Source of the DNA: Bacteroidota bacterium | GTDB lineage: Bacteria; Bacteroidota; Bacteroidia; AKYH767-A; OLB10 | Length of the DNA: 64,000 bases | NCBI GenBank assembly: GCA_016717325.1 | Contig: JADKFV010000032.1 | Span: 1-64,000, forward strand | Direction: 5' to 3' | In this document: in pieces, positions 1 through 9,039 of the stretch | How positions within the stretch are numbered: the first letter of the stretch is position 1 | Layout of the letters: the number at the start of each line of letters is the position of its first letter | Made by a program: the position numbers and the translations under genes | The notes under the pieces: model-generated | Database searches by the model: none | Told to the model about the DNA's origin: nothing | The model's input: the letters and a program-made list of their open reading frames with translations, nothing else

Positions 1-73
1 TGTACTCCAATTTACTTTGCCCATGAGCAAATAAAACAGAAACAAAAAAAGCACCAAGCATTAAATATTTCAT
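1..73 (-). CDS. 5' end of a secreted protein (partial)
   Basis: An ATG at 73 on the minus strand opens a frame that runs off the left edge. The visible 24 residues start MKYLMLGAFFVSVLFAHGQS, a typical signal peptide with a cleavage site near the Gln. It begins 10 bases after the tpiA stop codon on the same strand, so co-transcription is likely. The function cannot be told from this fragment. Confidence 0.6.
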   Translation of the reverse strand, partial: MKYLMLGAFFVSVLFAHGQSKLEY

Positions 74-83
74 CGCGAAATAT

Positions 84-845
84 TTATAATGATTGAATTA
101 TTTTTATAAAACTGTCGGCCTTGAGTGATGCACCACCAATCAAGCCGCCATCAATATCAGTGTTGGAAAATAATTCTGCAGCATTTTTTTCATTGCAACT
201 GCCACCGTATAAAATTGAAATTTCGTTGGCTGTGCTTTCTCCATACTTTTCAATAAGCAATTTGCGTATGAAGCTATGCATCTCTGCAGCTTGTGCGGGT
301 GAGGCTGTAACACCTGTGCCTATTGCCCATACAGGTTCGTAAGCAATAGCACAATTTATAATTTGAGTTTCATCTAAATGAAAAAGTCCATGCCAAAGTT
401 GTCCTTCTATAAGATTGAAATGTTTCATTTGTTCGCGGTGACTTAATTGTTCACCACAACAAAATATTACTTTCAAATTATTTGTCAGTGCATTTTCAAC
501 TTTCGTTTTCAAAGCTTCATCCTTTTCCTGATGATACGTTCTTCGTTCCGAATGACCAATGATAACATGCGTTATTCCAGCGCTATACAACATGGTTGCA
601 CTTACCTCGCCTGTATATGCTCCCGATAAATGTTCACTACAATCCTGTGCTGCTACAAAAATATTTTTATTGCTTTTAATAATATCTGCAACAGTACTTA
701 AATATAAATATGGAGTGGCGAGAATAACTTGTTTGCCGCCAAGGTCAATAGATTTAAGGGTTTCGACCAATGTGCCGGCCAATGCACATGCTTGGTCCAA
801 AGTAAGATTCATTTTCCAGTTAGCTGCGGCTATTCTATTTCTCAT
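84..845 (-). CDS. tpiA: triosephosphate isomerase
   Basis: Interconverts dihydroxyacetone phosphate and glyceraldehyde 3-phosphate in glycolysis and gluconeogenesis in the cytosol. The 253-residue product has the family landmarks: AANWKMN with the substrate lysine at the N terminus, HSERR with the electrophilic histidine, AYEPVWAIGTG with the catalytic glutamate, ILYGGS, and GLIGGASL near the end. The frame is open 16 codons further upstream, to a TTG-like start, but the family begins at MRNRIAAANWKMN, so the ATG at 845 is chosen. Length is normal for TIM. The gene leads a minus-strand pair with a secreted protein that leaves the window. Confidence 0.97.
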   Translation of the reverse strand: MRNRIAAANWKMNLTLDQACALAGTLVETLKSIDLGGKQVILATPYLYLSTVADIIKSNKNIFVAAQDCSEHLSGAYTGEVSATMLYSAGITHVIIGHSERRTYHQEKDEALKTKVENALTNNLKVIFCCGEQLSHREQMKHFNLIEGQLWHGLFHLDETQIINCAIAYEPVWAIGTGVTASPAQAAEMHSFIRKLLIEKYGESTANEISILYGGSCNEKNAAELFSNTDIDGGLIGGASLKADSFIKIIQSL

Positions 846-891
846 AATTTTATTTTTTATAACGGCACGAATATACGAACCTAATGAAAAC

Positions 892-921
892 AAAAAAGCG
901 CCACACTTTTGGTATGACGCT
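892..921 (-). terminator. rho-independent terminator (minus strand)
   Basis: Read on the minus strand, AGCGTCATAC pairs with GTGTGGCGCT (10 bp, two G-T wobbles) around a CAAAA loop, followed by six T. It lies between tpiA and the gene ending at 1076 and would end the latter's transcript. Confidence 0.6.
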
Positions 922-1075
922 CATTCGCGATTTGTGTATATTTTGATTTAGTTACGCGACAATTTTGACAACAATAAAAATGAACTTTTATTTATGCAGC
1001 AAAAATAATAATTTAATATTGATAATACAAACTATTATAAAATATTTTACACATCGTGTTAGTAAAAGTGAATCG

Positions 1076-1927
1076 TTACAAATTTATACCATTAATTTTT
1101 ACACGTTGAATCAAAAAATAATTTTCTTCATCGGGTACAAAATCAAAAAAACTTTCACCACCAAAGTTTACTTTCAATGAGTTGAAAGTGGCGGTGCATG
1201 TGGCTTCGAGCATAACACGAATATTTTTTTTCTTGACCGAAACAACTTTCATATCTGTAAACTCGAGGTCGCTTATAGAATCGTATGCTTCTTTAAACAA
1301 TGATGCTTTTTGCAAAAATATTTTTTTGTCGTACGAAATATTATTGAAAATTAATTCATCGTGTATCAGATATTCTGCAATTTTCAAATCTAATTTCAAA
1401 AGCGATTGTAAAAACATAATTGCATTCTCCATGCAATCGTGCTTATGATTGGGATGAAATTCTTCGTATGGAAAAATGCGCATCATACCCGGCATATCAA
1501 TTTTTTGCACCTTCAGGTGAATTAGTTCTTCTACAATAAATTTATAGATAGTGCGCTTGCGGGTACCGGGCAACCATGTAACGGAAATATTATGACGACC
1601 AAGCAAGTCGAATAACTTGTCAAATTCAATATTCAATTGTTGAGTATTCATTGTGGCAGCATCCTTAAATTTTTTCTTGCCCAATAATACCCCTATCGCT
1701 TCTTCATTGGCTTCACTAAACTGCTTTTCGAAGTTCATTACATTGTTGAGAAAAAAATGTTGTAATTCGATTGGTGTATCTTCGGAAATAACCGGCATAT
1801 GCCCGGTTTCGGCTCCTATCTGCATTTTCAATAGCTCCGTATCGAACTTCAATTCGTCTTTGTCTTTGTCTTGATACAAGTCATTTAAGTTTGTTATCGG
1901 TGGCTTGGCTTTTCTTTTTTTCGACAT
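1076..1927 (-). CDS. conserved hypothetical protein, 283 aa
   Basis: I do not recognise a named family. The protein starts with a lysine-rich segment (MSKKRKAKPP), has no signal peptide or membrane segment, and appears cytosolic. Residues about 60-200 look helical. Residues 130-160 carry HLKVQKIDMPGMMRIFPYEE, and HPNHKHDC gives a histidine/cysteine cluster around residue 160 that could bind metal. The last 70 residues alternate beta-like strands (VKKKNIRVMLEATCTATF), suggesting an NTF2- or SnoaL-like end, but this is only an impression. It is divergent from aroC with only about 50 bp between them, so their promoters must overlap. Confidence 0.7.
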   Translation of the reverse strand: MSKKRKAKPPITNLNDLYQDKDKDELKFDTELLKMQIGAETGHMPVISEDTPIELQHFFLNNVMNFEKQFSEANEEAIGVLLGKKKFKDAATMNTQQLNIEFDKLFDLLGRHNISVTWLPGTRKRTIYKFIVEELIHLKVQKIDMPGMMRIFPYEEFHPNHKHDCMENAIMFLQSLLKLDLKIAEYLIHDELIFNNISYDKKIFLQKASLFKEAYDSISDLEFTDMKVVSVKKKNIRVMLEATCTATFNSLKVNFGGESFFDFVPDEENYFLIQRVKINGINL

Positions 1928-1976
1928 TCACTTTTTTTCTGCAATATAAACTATTTTTGTGGTTCAAAAAAAATAC

Positions 1977-3077
1977 ATGGCATCAAATTCTTTTGGCGAA
2001 ATATTCCGCATTACAACTTTTGGCGAAAGCCATGGTCAAATGATTGGTGTAATTATAGATGGCTGCCCGGCTGGAATATTTATTGATGAGTCAGAAATAA
2101 AAAATCAATTGGCAAGGCGAAGAACCGCACAATCAATTTTTACAAGCGGACGTAAAGAAGATGATAGCTTTGAAATTGTATCAGGATATTTTGAAAACAA
2201 AACTACCGGTGCCCCTATCACTTTTATTATTAAAAACATGGATGTGAAATCGGACGACTACATTAATCTTGAAAATACTTTTCGTCCATCGCATGCCGAT
2301 TTTACTTACTCCGCAAAATATGGCAATCGCGATTATCGTGGTGGTGGTCGTTCATCGGCACGCGAAACCACACTGTGGGTAATTGCCGGAACACTGGCAA
2401 ATCAAATTTTGCTACAAAACAATATTCGCATCAAGGCCTATGTTTCTGCTATTGGAAATATTGCCACACAAAAAAATTATCAGCAATTTGATTTTAATAC
2501 AATTGATAGTAATGAAGTACGTTGTCCTGATGATAATTGTGCAACACAAATGATAGAATACTTAAATGACTTAAAGCAAAATGGTGATACCACAGGTGGC
2601 GTGATTACTTGTGTAGTGCAAAATATGATTGCCGGTTTGGGCGATCCCATTTTCGAAAAGCTTCAATCGAAACTTGCCGCAGCTATGTTTTGCATCAACA
2701 CCGTTCATGGGTTTGAATATGGTAGTGGGTTTGCCGGTGCATCTATGAATGGAAGTAAGCATAACGATTTATTTAATAACGTAAACATGGAAACTAAAAG
2801 TGCTGAAACTACCACAAATAATTCTGGAGGTATACAAGGCGGCATAAGCAATGGCATGGATATATTTTTTAATGTAGCATTTAAACCTATTGCATCAATA
2901 AAGCAGGAACAAGTAACAGCAAATGTAAATAACGAATTGTCATCATTGGTTATTTCAGGAAGGCACGATGCCTGTGTGGTGCCACGTGCAGTTCCTATTG
3001 TAGAAGCTATGACAGCACTCACGTTGCTAAACGCATTTTTAAAAAATAATGCTTACAACAATTTAAATTTAAAATAA
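1977..3077 (+). CDS. aroC: chorismate synthase
   Basis: Converts 5-enolpyruvylshikimate 3-phosphate to chorismate using reduced FMN, the last step of the shikimate pathway. The product has the family signatures: FGESHGQMIGVIIDGCPAG near the N terminus, RPSHADFTYSAKYGNRDYRG, GGGRSSARET for FMN and phosphate binding, and the C-terminal GRHDACVVPRAVPIVEAMTA. It is 366 residues, normal for the family. A GTG lies six codons upstream, but MASNSFGE at 1977 matches the usual N terminus. TATTTTTG just upstream (1953-1959) fits the Bacteroidota -7 consensus TAnnTTTG, which would give a very short leader. Confidence 0.97.
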   Translation: MASNSFGEIFRITTFGESHGQMIGVIIDGCPAGIFIDESEIKNQLARRRTAQSIFTSGRKEDDSFEIVSGYFENKTTGAPITFIIKNMDVKSDDYINLENTFRPSHADFTYSAKYGNRDYRGGGRSSARETTLWVIAGTLANQILLQNNIRIKAYVSAIGNIATQKNYQQFDFNTIDSNEVRCPDDNCATQMIEYLNDLKQNGDTTGGVITCVVQNMIAGLGDPIFEKLQSKLAAAMFCINTVHGFEYGSGFAGASMNGSKHNDLFNNVNMETKSAETTTNNSGGIQGGISNGMDIFFNVAFKPIASIKQEQVTANVNNELSSLVISGRHDACVVPRAVPIVEAMTALTLLNAFLKNNAYNNLNLK

Positions 3078-3116
3078 ATTCCAATCTTCAGATAAATAAT
3101 AAACAAAGAAAAATAA

Positions 3117-5434
3117 ATGAAAAAGTTTTTTAAAAATTTTTCGCAGTAGTATTGTTACTTTTTATAGCATTCCTTATTGCCATACCATTTTTATTTAAGG
3201 GAAAAATAATTGAGGCTATAAAACAGGAGGCGAATAAAAGCCTCGATGCAAAATTGAATTTTGGTGATGTTGATCTTACTTTGATATCGTCATTTCCTAA
3301 TTTGAAATTGAGTTTGCAAGATTTGTCAATTATTGGCAATGCCCCTTTCGATGGCGATACTTTGATATATACCAAGAACATTTCGATTAAAGTTGGTTTG
3401 TATGATGTTGTTTCGGGCGGGCAAACAAATATAAAATCGATTGTGTTGGATAATCCATTTATAAACATTCTCATATTGAAAGATGGAAAAGCCAACTACA
3501 ATATTACCAAAGAGAGCAAAGATGCTAGTACCAGTAGTGCCGAACCAACAGCATTCAAACTTGCCCTCAACAGTTATGAAATAAATAATGGTAAAATAAA
3601 TTATGACGACCGCAGTCTTACTTTTCGCATGTTGCTTAATGATGTGAACCATAGAGGCACAGGAGATTTTACTCAGGATTTATTTTTGCTAAAAACACAA
3701 ACCGAAGTTAAATCAAATGATGTGTGGTATGGAGGTGTGAAATATTTAAGCCAAGTGCAATCGAAACTTTTGGCTGACCTTGACATGGATATGAAGAACT
3801 TCAAATTTACTTTCAAGGAAAATGAATTGGCACTGAATGATCTATCAACAGCATTCGATGGTTGGCTGGCTATGCCTAAGGATGATATTGATATGGATTT
3901 GAAATGGAAGGTAAACCGCAATGATTTTAAAAGCTTCATGAGTTTAATTCCCGGTGTGTATTCCTCCTCGTTTAAAGATGTGAAGTGCACCGGCAATTTG
4001 GCAATGAATGGTTTTGTAAAAGGTACCATGACCGACACCCGAATGCCGGGTTATGGGTTGAATGTAAAAATTGATAACGGAAATTTTCAATACCCATCGT
4101 TGCCATCGGCTATAAAAAACACATTGGTCGATTTGAAAATAAATAATCCCGATGGTGTAACAGATCATACAATTATTGATTTGAAAAAAATGCATGTCGA
4201 AATTGGTGGCGACCCTTTCGATGCAAAATTATTTGTAACCACTCCTGTAAGCGATGCCAATATCGATGCAATGTTGAAGGGAAAAATAAATCTCGGCAAT
4301 TTGAAAAATACTGTTCCATTACCGCAAGGCATGATACTTACAGGAATATTAAATGCCGATATGCTGGCTAAAGGTCGTTACTCTGCCATTGAACAAAAAC
4401 GTTACGAAGATTTTAATGCAAGCGGTACCATGTCGATTGCCGAAATGAATTATAACGATACTAAATCGGGCGATAAATATTTCATCAAACAATTTATGCT
4501 CACATTCAATCCAAAAAATGTCACGCTCAATAATCTGGAGGCCACAGTTAAGAACACCGATTTTAAAGCCACGGGAACTATTGATAATCTTATTGGATAT
4601 TATGTAAAAGACGATTTGCTCAAAGGAGCATTCACCTTAGTGGCAAATAAAATAAATGTAAACGACTGGATGGTAAGCGGTGCCACTTCCGAAGGCCAAG
4701 CGGTCGATACAAGCAAAATGAGCGCTATGCAAATTCCGGCAAATATTGATTTCGATATGACAACGGCTGTTGGAAAACTTATTTACGATGATATTATTAT
4801 GACCAATGTAAAAGGAAATATTGTGGCGCGTGACGAAAAGTTGAGCATGAATAATTTGTTTATGAACCTGATGGGGGGATCAATGATGATTAATGGAACT
4901 TACTCGGCAAAAAATATTAAGAAACCTGATTACACTTTTAACCTGAACATTACTGATTGGGATATTCAGCAAACAAATAAAACTTTTAATACAGTAAAAA
5001 AGATAGCGCCTGTAACAAGCAAGTGTAATGGAAAATTTTCGACAGTGATGGATATGCAAGGCATCATGGATGAGCATATGCAACCACAAATGGACAAATT
5101 AAATGCTTATGGAAAACTACAATCGAAAGATGTAACACTGAATAATCTTACGGCATTGAGTAAGATTGCCGATGAATTAAACATGCCTCAATACAAACAA
5201 ATGAAACTTTCGAATGTGAATATTTCTTTCGATATAAAAAACGGACGATTGTTTGTAAAACCATTTGAGCAAAATTTATCGGGCACCAAAAGTGTGATTG
5301 AAGGTTCGCAAGGATTGGATCAAACCATTGCATACACCATGAAATTAAATATTCCTTTATCATCTATGGGCACTGCGGCAAAAGGAAAAGCACAATCTTT
5401 GTTATCACAACTCTCGGGTAAAACAGGGAATTAA
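3117..5434 (+). CDS. AsmA-like family protein, main part (frame broken at 5' end and ended by an in-frame stop)
   Basis: A large inner-membrane-anchored protein of the AsmA type (AsmA_2 C-terminal region), related to bridge-like lipid-transport proteins. It has one N-terminal membrane helix, then a long periplasmic beta-rich body with repeats such as FKATGTIDNLIGYYVKDDLL and a C-terminal AsmA motif (LNVNISFDIKNGRLFVKPF-type). The reading frame is open from 3152. Restoring one A in the A5 run at 3132-3136 joins it to the ATG at 3117 and gives MKKFFKKFFAVVLLLFIAFL, an obvious anchor helix. An in-frame TAA at 5432-5434 interrupts the protein after QLSGKTGN; the same frame continues as a recognisable C terminus to 5890. 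Both lesions may be sequence errors. Confidence 0.85.
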
Positions 5435-5890
5435 TATTTCGTTGCCGATCCTGTTCCGGTTGATGTAATAATTGGTGGCACTGTATTGAAGCCCGAAATA
5501 AAAACTTCATTTAAAAACACAGGCGCCAATATTGTAAATACGATAAAGGATGAAATAAAAAATCAGGTAAATACACAAATAGATAATGCCAAAGAAAAAG
5601 CGCGTGCCGAAGCCGATAAAATTTTGAAAGAAGCCGAAGTAAAATCGAAAGCATTACGCGATGCCGGTTATCAGGCTGCCGAAGAAATTCGTAAGCAAGG
5701 ATATGCCGCTGCCGACAATGTGGTGAAAGAAGCGAAGAATCCTTTAGCGAAAATTGCTGCGCAAAAATTGGCTGAGAAAATGGAAAAAGAAACCGATAAA
5801 AAAGTAGAAGCTGCAAAACGCGAAGCCGATGATAAAGCAAATAAAATAAATGAGGAAGCAAGGAAGAAGGCGGATGAGTTGTTGAAGTGA
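5435..5890 (+). CDS. C-terminal tail of the AsmA-like protein, after the in-frame stop
   Basis: Directly after the TAA the same frame reads YFVADPVPVDVIIGGTVLKP, which matches how Bacteroidota AsmA-like proteins end their barrel-like body. A long charged coiled coil (IKDEIKNQVNTQIDNAKEKA onward, rich in Ala, Glu and Lys) then runs to the stop at 5890. A TTG at 5486 could start it separately, but no independent gene is needed: a single AAA-to-TAA change would explain the interruption. The last ~100 bases are duplicated at 6618-6726. Confidence 0.7.
   Translation, partial: YFVADPVPVDVIIGGTVLKPEIKTSFKNTGANIVNTIKDEIKNQVNTQIDNAKEKARAEADKILKEAEVKSKALRDAGYQAAEEIRKQGYAAADNVVKEAKNPLAKIAAQKLAEKMEKETDKKVEAAKREADDKANKINEEARKKADELLK
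5783..5890 (+). repeat. direct repeat, copy 1 (coding for the coiled-coil tail)
   Basis: This segment encodes ...AKREADDKANKINEEARKK... and the stop codon. A second copy lies at 6618-6726. The last ~80 bases are almost identical between the copies; the 5' part is more diverged. Confidence 0.85.
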
Positions 5891-5952
5891 GATTGAATAG
5901 AACTAATAAGAATTAATAGATCCAAATTTTGTTTCGAAAAATAATTATACAC

Positions 5953-6561
5953 ATGAGAAATATTGCTATAATACTCTGCATCTCTTTTTTAATTATTAAA
6001 CCATTCATTTCTTCTGCACAAATAAATATTGCAAAAATAGATACCAACTTATGGAAATTGGAAAAGACAAACAATACTCTTTTCATAACTCCCAAGTTTA
6101 TTTTTACTTATGATACTACTATAATTTTTTATGAAATGAATAATCATAAAAAAAATATTTTTTGTGAATTGAGTTATAAAATGCCTTATAAATACTATAT
6201 TGTAACAAGTAAGGGAGTGAAAACATACACAAATAAATATTTTCATTGGAGATTAAATATTAATAATTTGCAAATAGATTCCTCAACTTTTGTCTCTCTC
6301 ACTGATTCTATTTTTACCACAGATTATGGCAGAATTTATTTTATGAAATTGGATAATCAACAAATTCAAAAAGCATTAAATTCTAATCAGGATTTTTCTC
6401 TTACGGATCCTTTTGATTCCAACATACTCATTCGGATTTCCAGTTCAGATCTTGGAACATTAAGTCCTAATCATTGCTTATTATGGTTCACTAAAATAGT
6501 TGAAATAGAAGTGCCTTATATGCAGATAGATTCAATATCAGAAATGCCTATTGTGCATTGA
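5953..6561 (+). CDS. hypothetical secreted protein, 202 aa
   Basis: The family is not recognised. MRNIAIILCISFLIIKPFIS followed by SAQ is a clear signal peptide, so the mature protein starts near QINIAKIDTNLWK and is exported. The body is rich in Asn, Ile, Tyr and Thr and looks like a small beta-rich protein. The ATG at 5953 is chosen because it begins the signal peptide; a TTG eight codons upstream is less likely. The gene sits exactly between two copies of a ~108-bp repeat of the AsmA tail, so it was probably inserted by, or brought in with, that duplication. Its low GC also sets it apart from the AsmA gene. Confidence 0.65.
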   Translation: MRNIAIILCISFLIIKPFISSAQINIAKIDTNLWKLEKTNNTLFITPKFIFTYDTTIIFYEMNNHKKNIFCELSYKMPYKYYIVTSKGVKTYTNKYFHWRLNINNLQIDSSTFVSLTDSIFTTDYGRIYFMKLDNQQIQKALNSNQDFSLTDPFDSNILIRISSSDLGTLSPNHCLLWFTKIVEIEVPYMQIDSISEMPIVH

Positions 6562-6617
6562 ACTATGATCTATGTTTTTATTTTAATCAAACTTTGCTGT
6601 AGGGCTTAAAATTAGTA

Positions 6618-6726
6618 GCAGAAAAAAAACGATAAAGAATTAGAGAATGCAAAACGCGAAGCCGATGATAAAGCAAATAAAATAAATGAGGAAGCACGCA
6701 AGAAAGCCGATGAGTTGTTGAAGTGA
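6618..6726 (+). pseudogene. direct repeat, copy 2: orphan remnant of the AsmA coiled-coil tail
   Basis: Reads DKELENAKREADDKANKINE and onward to KKADELLK and a stop, nearly the same as the end of the AsmA-like gene at 5783-5890. It has no start codon and upstream similarity fades at about 6618. It is most simply the original 3' end of an AsmA gene displaced by the insertion of the 5953-6561 gene, or the scar of a duplication. The rest of the 6562-6870 gap holds nothing else I can support. Confidence 0.75.
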
Positions 6727-6870
6727 TACTACCGGTGGTAAATTGCCTTCAAGTTCTTATTGATTATTGAAGAGATTATATAGGGTGATTTATTTTTCGT
6801 TTGCGCTATGCAATATTGAACTTATTGATTTGGTATATTTCAAAAGCTATTTTCTGCTTTGACTTGCATC

Positions 6871-8097
6871 TCATGAAGCTTCCTTATTTCTAAATTTATT
6901 CAAAGTATAAAACACACCTAGAATACTAATTGCAAAAAATGCAGCGGCAATAACAAATGGCATAGTAGGAAAATATATAGCGGCTTTGGATGACGAGAAA
7001 TAAGAAAATATGTACGTCATCATAAGAGGTCCAATTATAGATGTAACACTTACAGTAGATGCTAACGCACCCTGCAATTCGCCCTGTGCATTGGAGGCAA
7101 CATTTTTACTCATTATACTTTGTAATGCAGGCATAGCAATTCCACTAAGGCAATACACAAAAGTTATGGCAAATATCATCCACGTTTGAGTGGCGAAAGC
7201 CCACAATAACATGCCTGCTCCACCGATTGTAAAACCAATATAAATAGAACGTTCATCGCCCAGCTTTGGGTTTATAAAACGAATGAGTAATCCTTGTACC
7301 AATGCAACAGCAAGACCAACAATACCTAACGAATATCCCACTGTAGCTTTTGTCCACTTAAATTTTTCCATCATTATAAATGTCCATGTGCTTTGCAACG
7401 AATGCCCAGCTAAATAAATAAAGAACATAACTCCCATCATGTACATCACTATGGGATAAACTTTAATTTGATTGAAAGTGCCAATGGGATTTGCCCGCTT
7501 CCAATTAAAAGGTCTGCGGTTTTCTTTCGACAGCGACTCGGGCAATATAAAATAACCATAAACAAAATTGAGAAGTGCAACACCGGCACTAACTAAAAAA
7601 GGAACACGCGAACCAAACTCACCAAGCAACCCACCAAGCATGGGACCAATAATAAAACCAAGTCCGAATGCAGCACCCACCATTCCAAAGTTTTGTGCGC
7701 GATTATTATCGGTGCTTATGTCGGCAATGTAAGCTTGTGCAGTGCTAAAACTTGCACCCGTTATGCCGGCAATAATTCGGCCGAGGAATAACCAACCTAT
7801 AGTAGGTGCAAAGGCGAGCAATAAATAATCGAGACCAAATGCTAATAACGATGCCAACAACACAGGCCTGCGTCCATATTTATCGGATAGGCCGCCAATG
7901 ATGGGTGCGAAAAAAAATTGCATCACACTATACGACAGCATAAGCCAACCACTATACTTAGCGGCATCACTCAGACTGCCATGTATGAGTTCTTCAATCA
8001 GAGAAGGCATTACAGGAATAATAATTCCTAGGCCTATCACATCGATGAGTAAGGTGATAAATATAAATCCTATGGCCGCTTGTTTTTTGTCTTTCAC
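6871..8097 (-). CDS. MFS efflux transporter, TCR/Tet family
   Basis: A 408-residue major facilitator with about 12 membrane helices, most like the tetracycline-type drug:H+ antiporters. TLLIDVIGLGIIIPVMPSLI in helix 1 carries the conserved Asp and the IIPVMP end typical of TetA-like proteins. GGLSDKYGRRPVLL is MFS motif A between helices 2 and 3, and GRIIAGITGAS and GFIIGPMLGG are the later drug-H+ antiporter motifs. The central loop (LSKENRRPFNWKRANPIGTF) matches the TetA-like inter-domain linker. The substrate cannot be predicted; many such chromosomal genes in Bacteroidota do not confer tetracycline resistance. It stands alone on the minus strand. Confidence 0.9.
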   Translation of the reverse strand: MKDKKQAAIGFIFITLLIDVIGLGIIIPVMPSLIEELIHGSLSDAAKYSGWLMLSYSVMQFFFAPIIGGLSDKYGRRPVLLASLLAFGLDYLLLAFAPTIGWLFLGRIIAGITGASFSTAQAYIADISTDNNRAQNFGMVGAAFGLGFIIGPMLGGLLGEFGSRVPFLVSAGVALLNFVYGYFILPESLSKENRRPFNWKRANPIGTFNQIKVYPIVMYMMGVMFFIYLAGHSLQSTWTFIMMEKFKWTKATVGYSLGIVGLAVALVQGLLIRFINPKLGDERSIYIGFTIGGAGMLLWAFATQTWMIFAITFVYCLSGIAMPALQSIMSKNVASNAQGELQGALASTVSVTSIIGPLMMTYIFSYFSSSKAAIYFPTMPFVIAAAFFAISILGVFYTLNKFRNKEAS

Positions 8098-8317
8098 TTT
8101 CTATTTATTCTTATGCACAATGTGTTACGTTTTTCTTGCAGAGCTACTAAAATGATTTTCGATTTTAATAATTTGCGATGCAAAACTAAAAATGATTTAA
8201 TCCTTAATTGAGAATATATTAAATATTTGTGAAGAATGATTCAGTTATAAAAACTTATAATCTAAATTCTAATTGATTGTTGTGGGCCTAAATATTTTCC
8301 AGAATAACGTATACCGC

Positions 8318-9039
8318 TTACCAATACCCAAAAGTATTTTTGATCATGGCTTTGCCCCATTTTTCTTTTCCAAATTCCTTTTCGAGTTTTGTTTTCAATT
8401 CTTGCGAGGTGTAAACTTTATCTTTCGTTTTTGGTTTGGTAATTTCTGTGGTTTTTATGTCTATACGTTCTACACTTTTGGCAAAATAAATAATGCCACC
8501 ATCTTCCGATGCTAAACCAAGAATAGCACCGGGCAAGCCATAAAAACTTTCGGGTCCTACAGATGGAATAATATCATCGCAATACCATGCATATATACGT
8601 ACACTATCGTTGTATTGCCAAATAGCTTTGCGACAATTGTAACCGCATATCACACGTTTGCTTTCGGTAATTTTCCATTTGCGATCGTATAGTGTGTCCA
8701 AAATATTTAGCGGCTCGCCCCATATTTTTTTATTACAAATCGCGAATCGATATTGAAATTTTGATACACCACATTCTTTTCTGTAGCCCACCACATTGTT
8801 TCTTTTAGTTCACTTTCCTGCGGACGAAAGAGTGATAAACTGTCGTTGAACAGCAATTCAAAATAATCTATTTTAATTTTATCGCGCTCTTTTATCCAAT
8901 CAGTAACATTATCGTCTTTAAACTTTTTGTACAAATTGGTTTTGCGTTCATACACAATTTTACCCTGCGTTAGTTGCCCAAACATGCTACAAGCAATAGT
9001 TTGAATCAATATAAATAAAATAAAAAGTTTACTCTTCAT
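8318..9039 (-). CDS. GLPGLI family protein (frameshifted at 8725-8731)
   Basis: A secreted or periplasmic protein of unknown role that in Bacteroidota commonly accompanies TonB-receptor-like barrels. The N-terminal part (8732-9039) begins MKSKLFILFILIQTIACSMF, a signal peptide, and contains GKIVYERK and the strand DYFELLFNDSLSLF. The second part (8318-8731) contains the diagnostic GPESFYGLPGAILGL. The parts are in different frames. Adding one A/T to the run of seven at 8725-8731 gives a continuous ...RFVIKKIWGEPLNILDT..., so the break is probably a sequencing error. The start codon overlaps the end of the upstream barrel gene by 11 bases, implying translational coupling. Confidence 0.88.

Noticed and set aside
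965..1180. Plus-strand 71-residue frame before the 1076-1927 gene
   Set aside because: AT-rich Lys/Ile/Asn/Phe composition, overlaps the opposite gene's 3' end, no ribosome-binding site.
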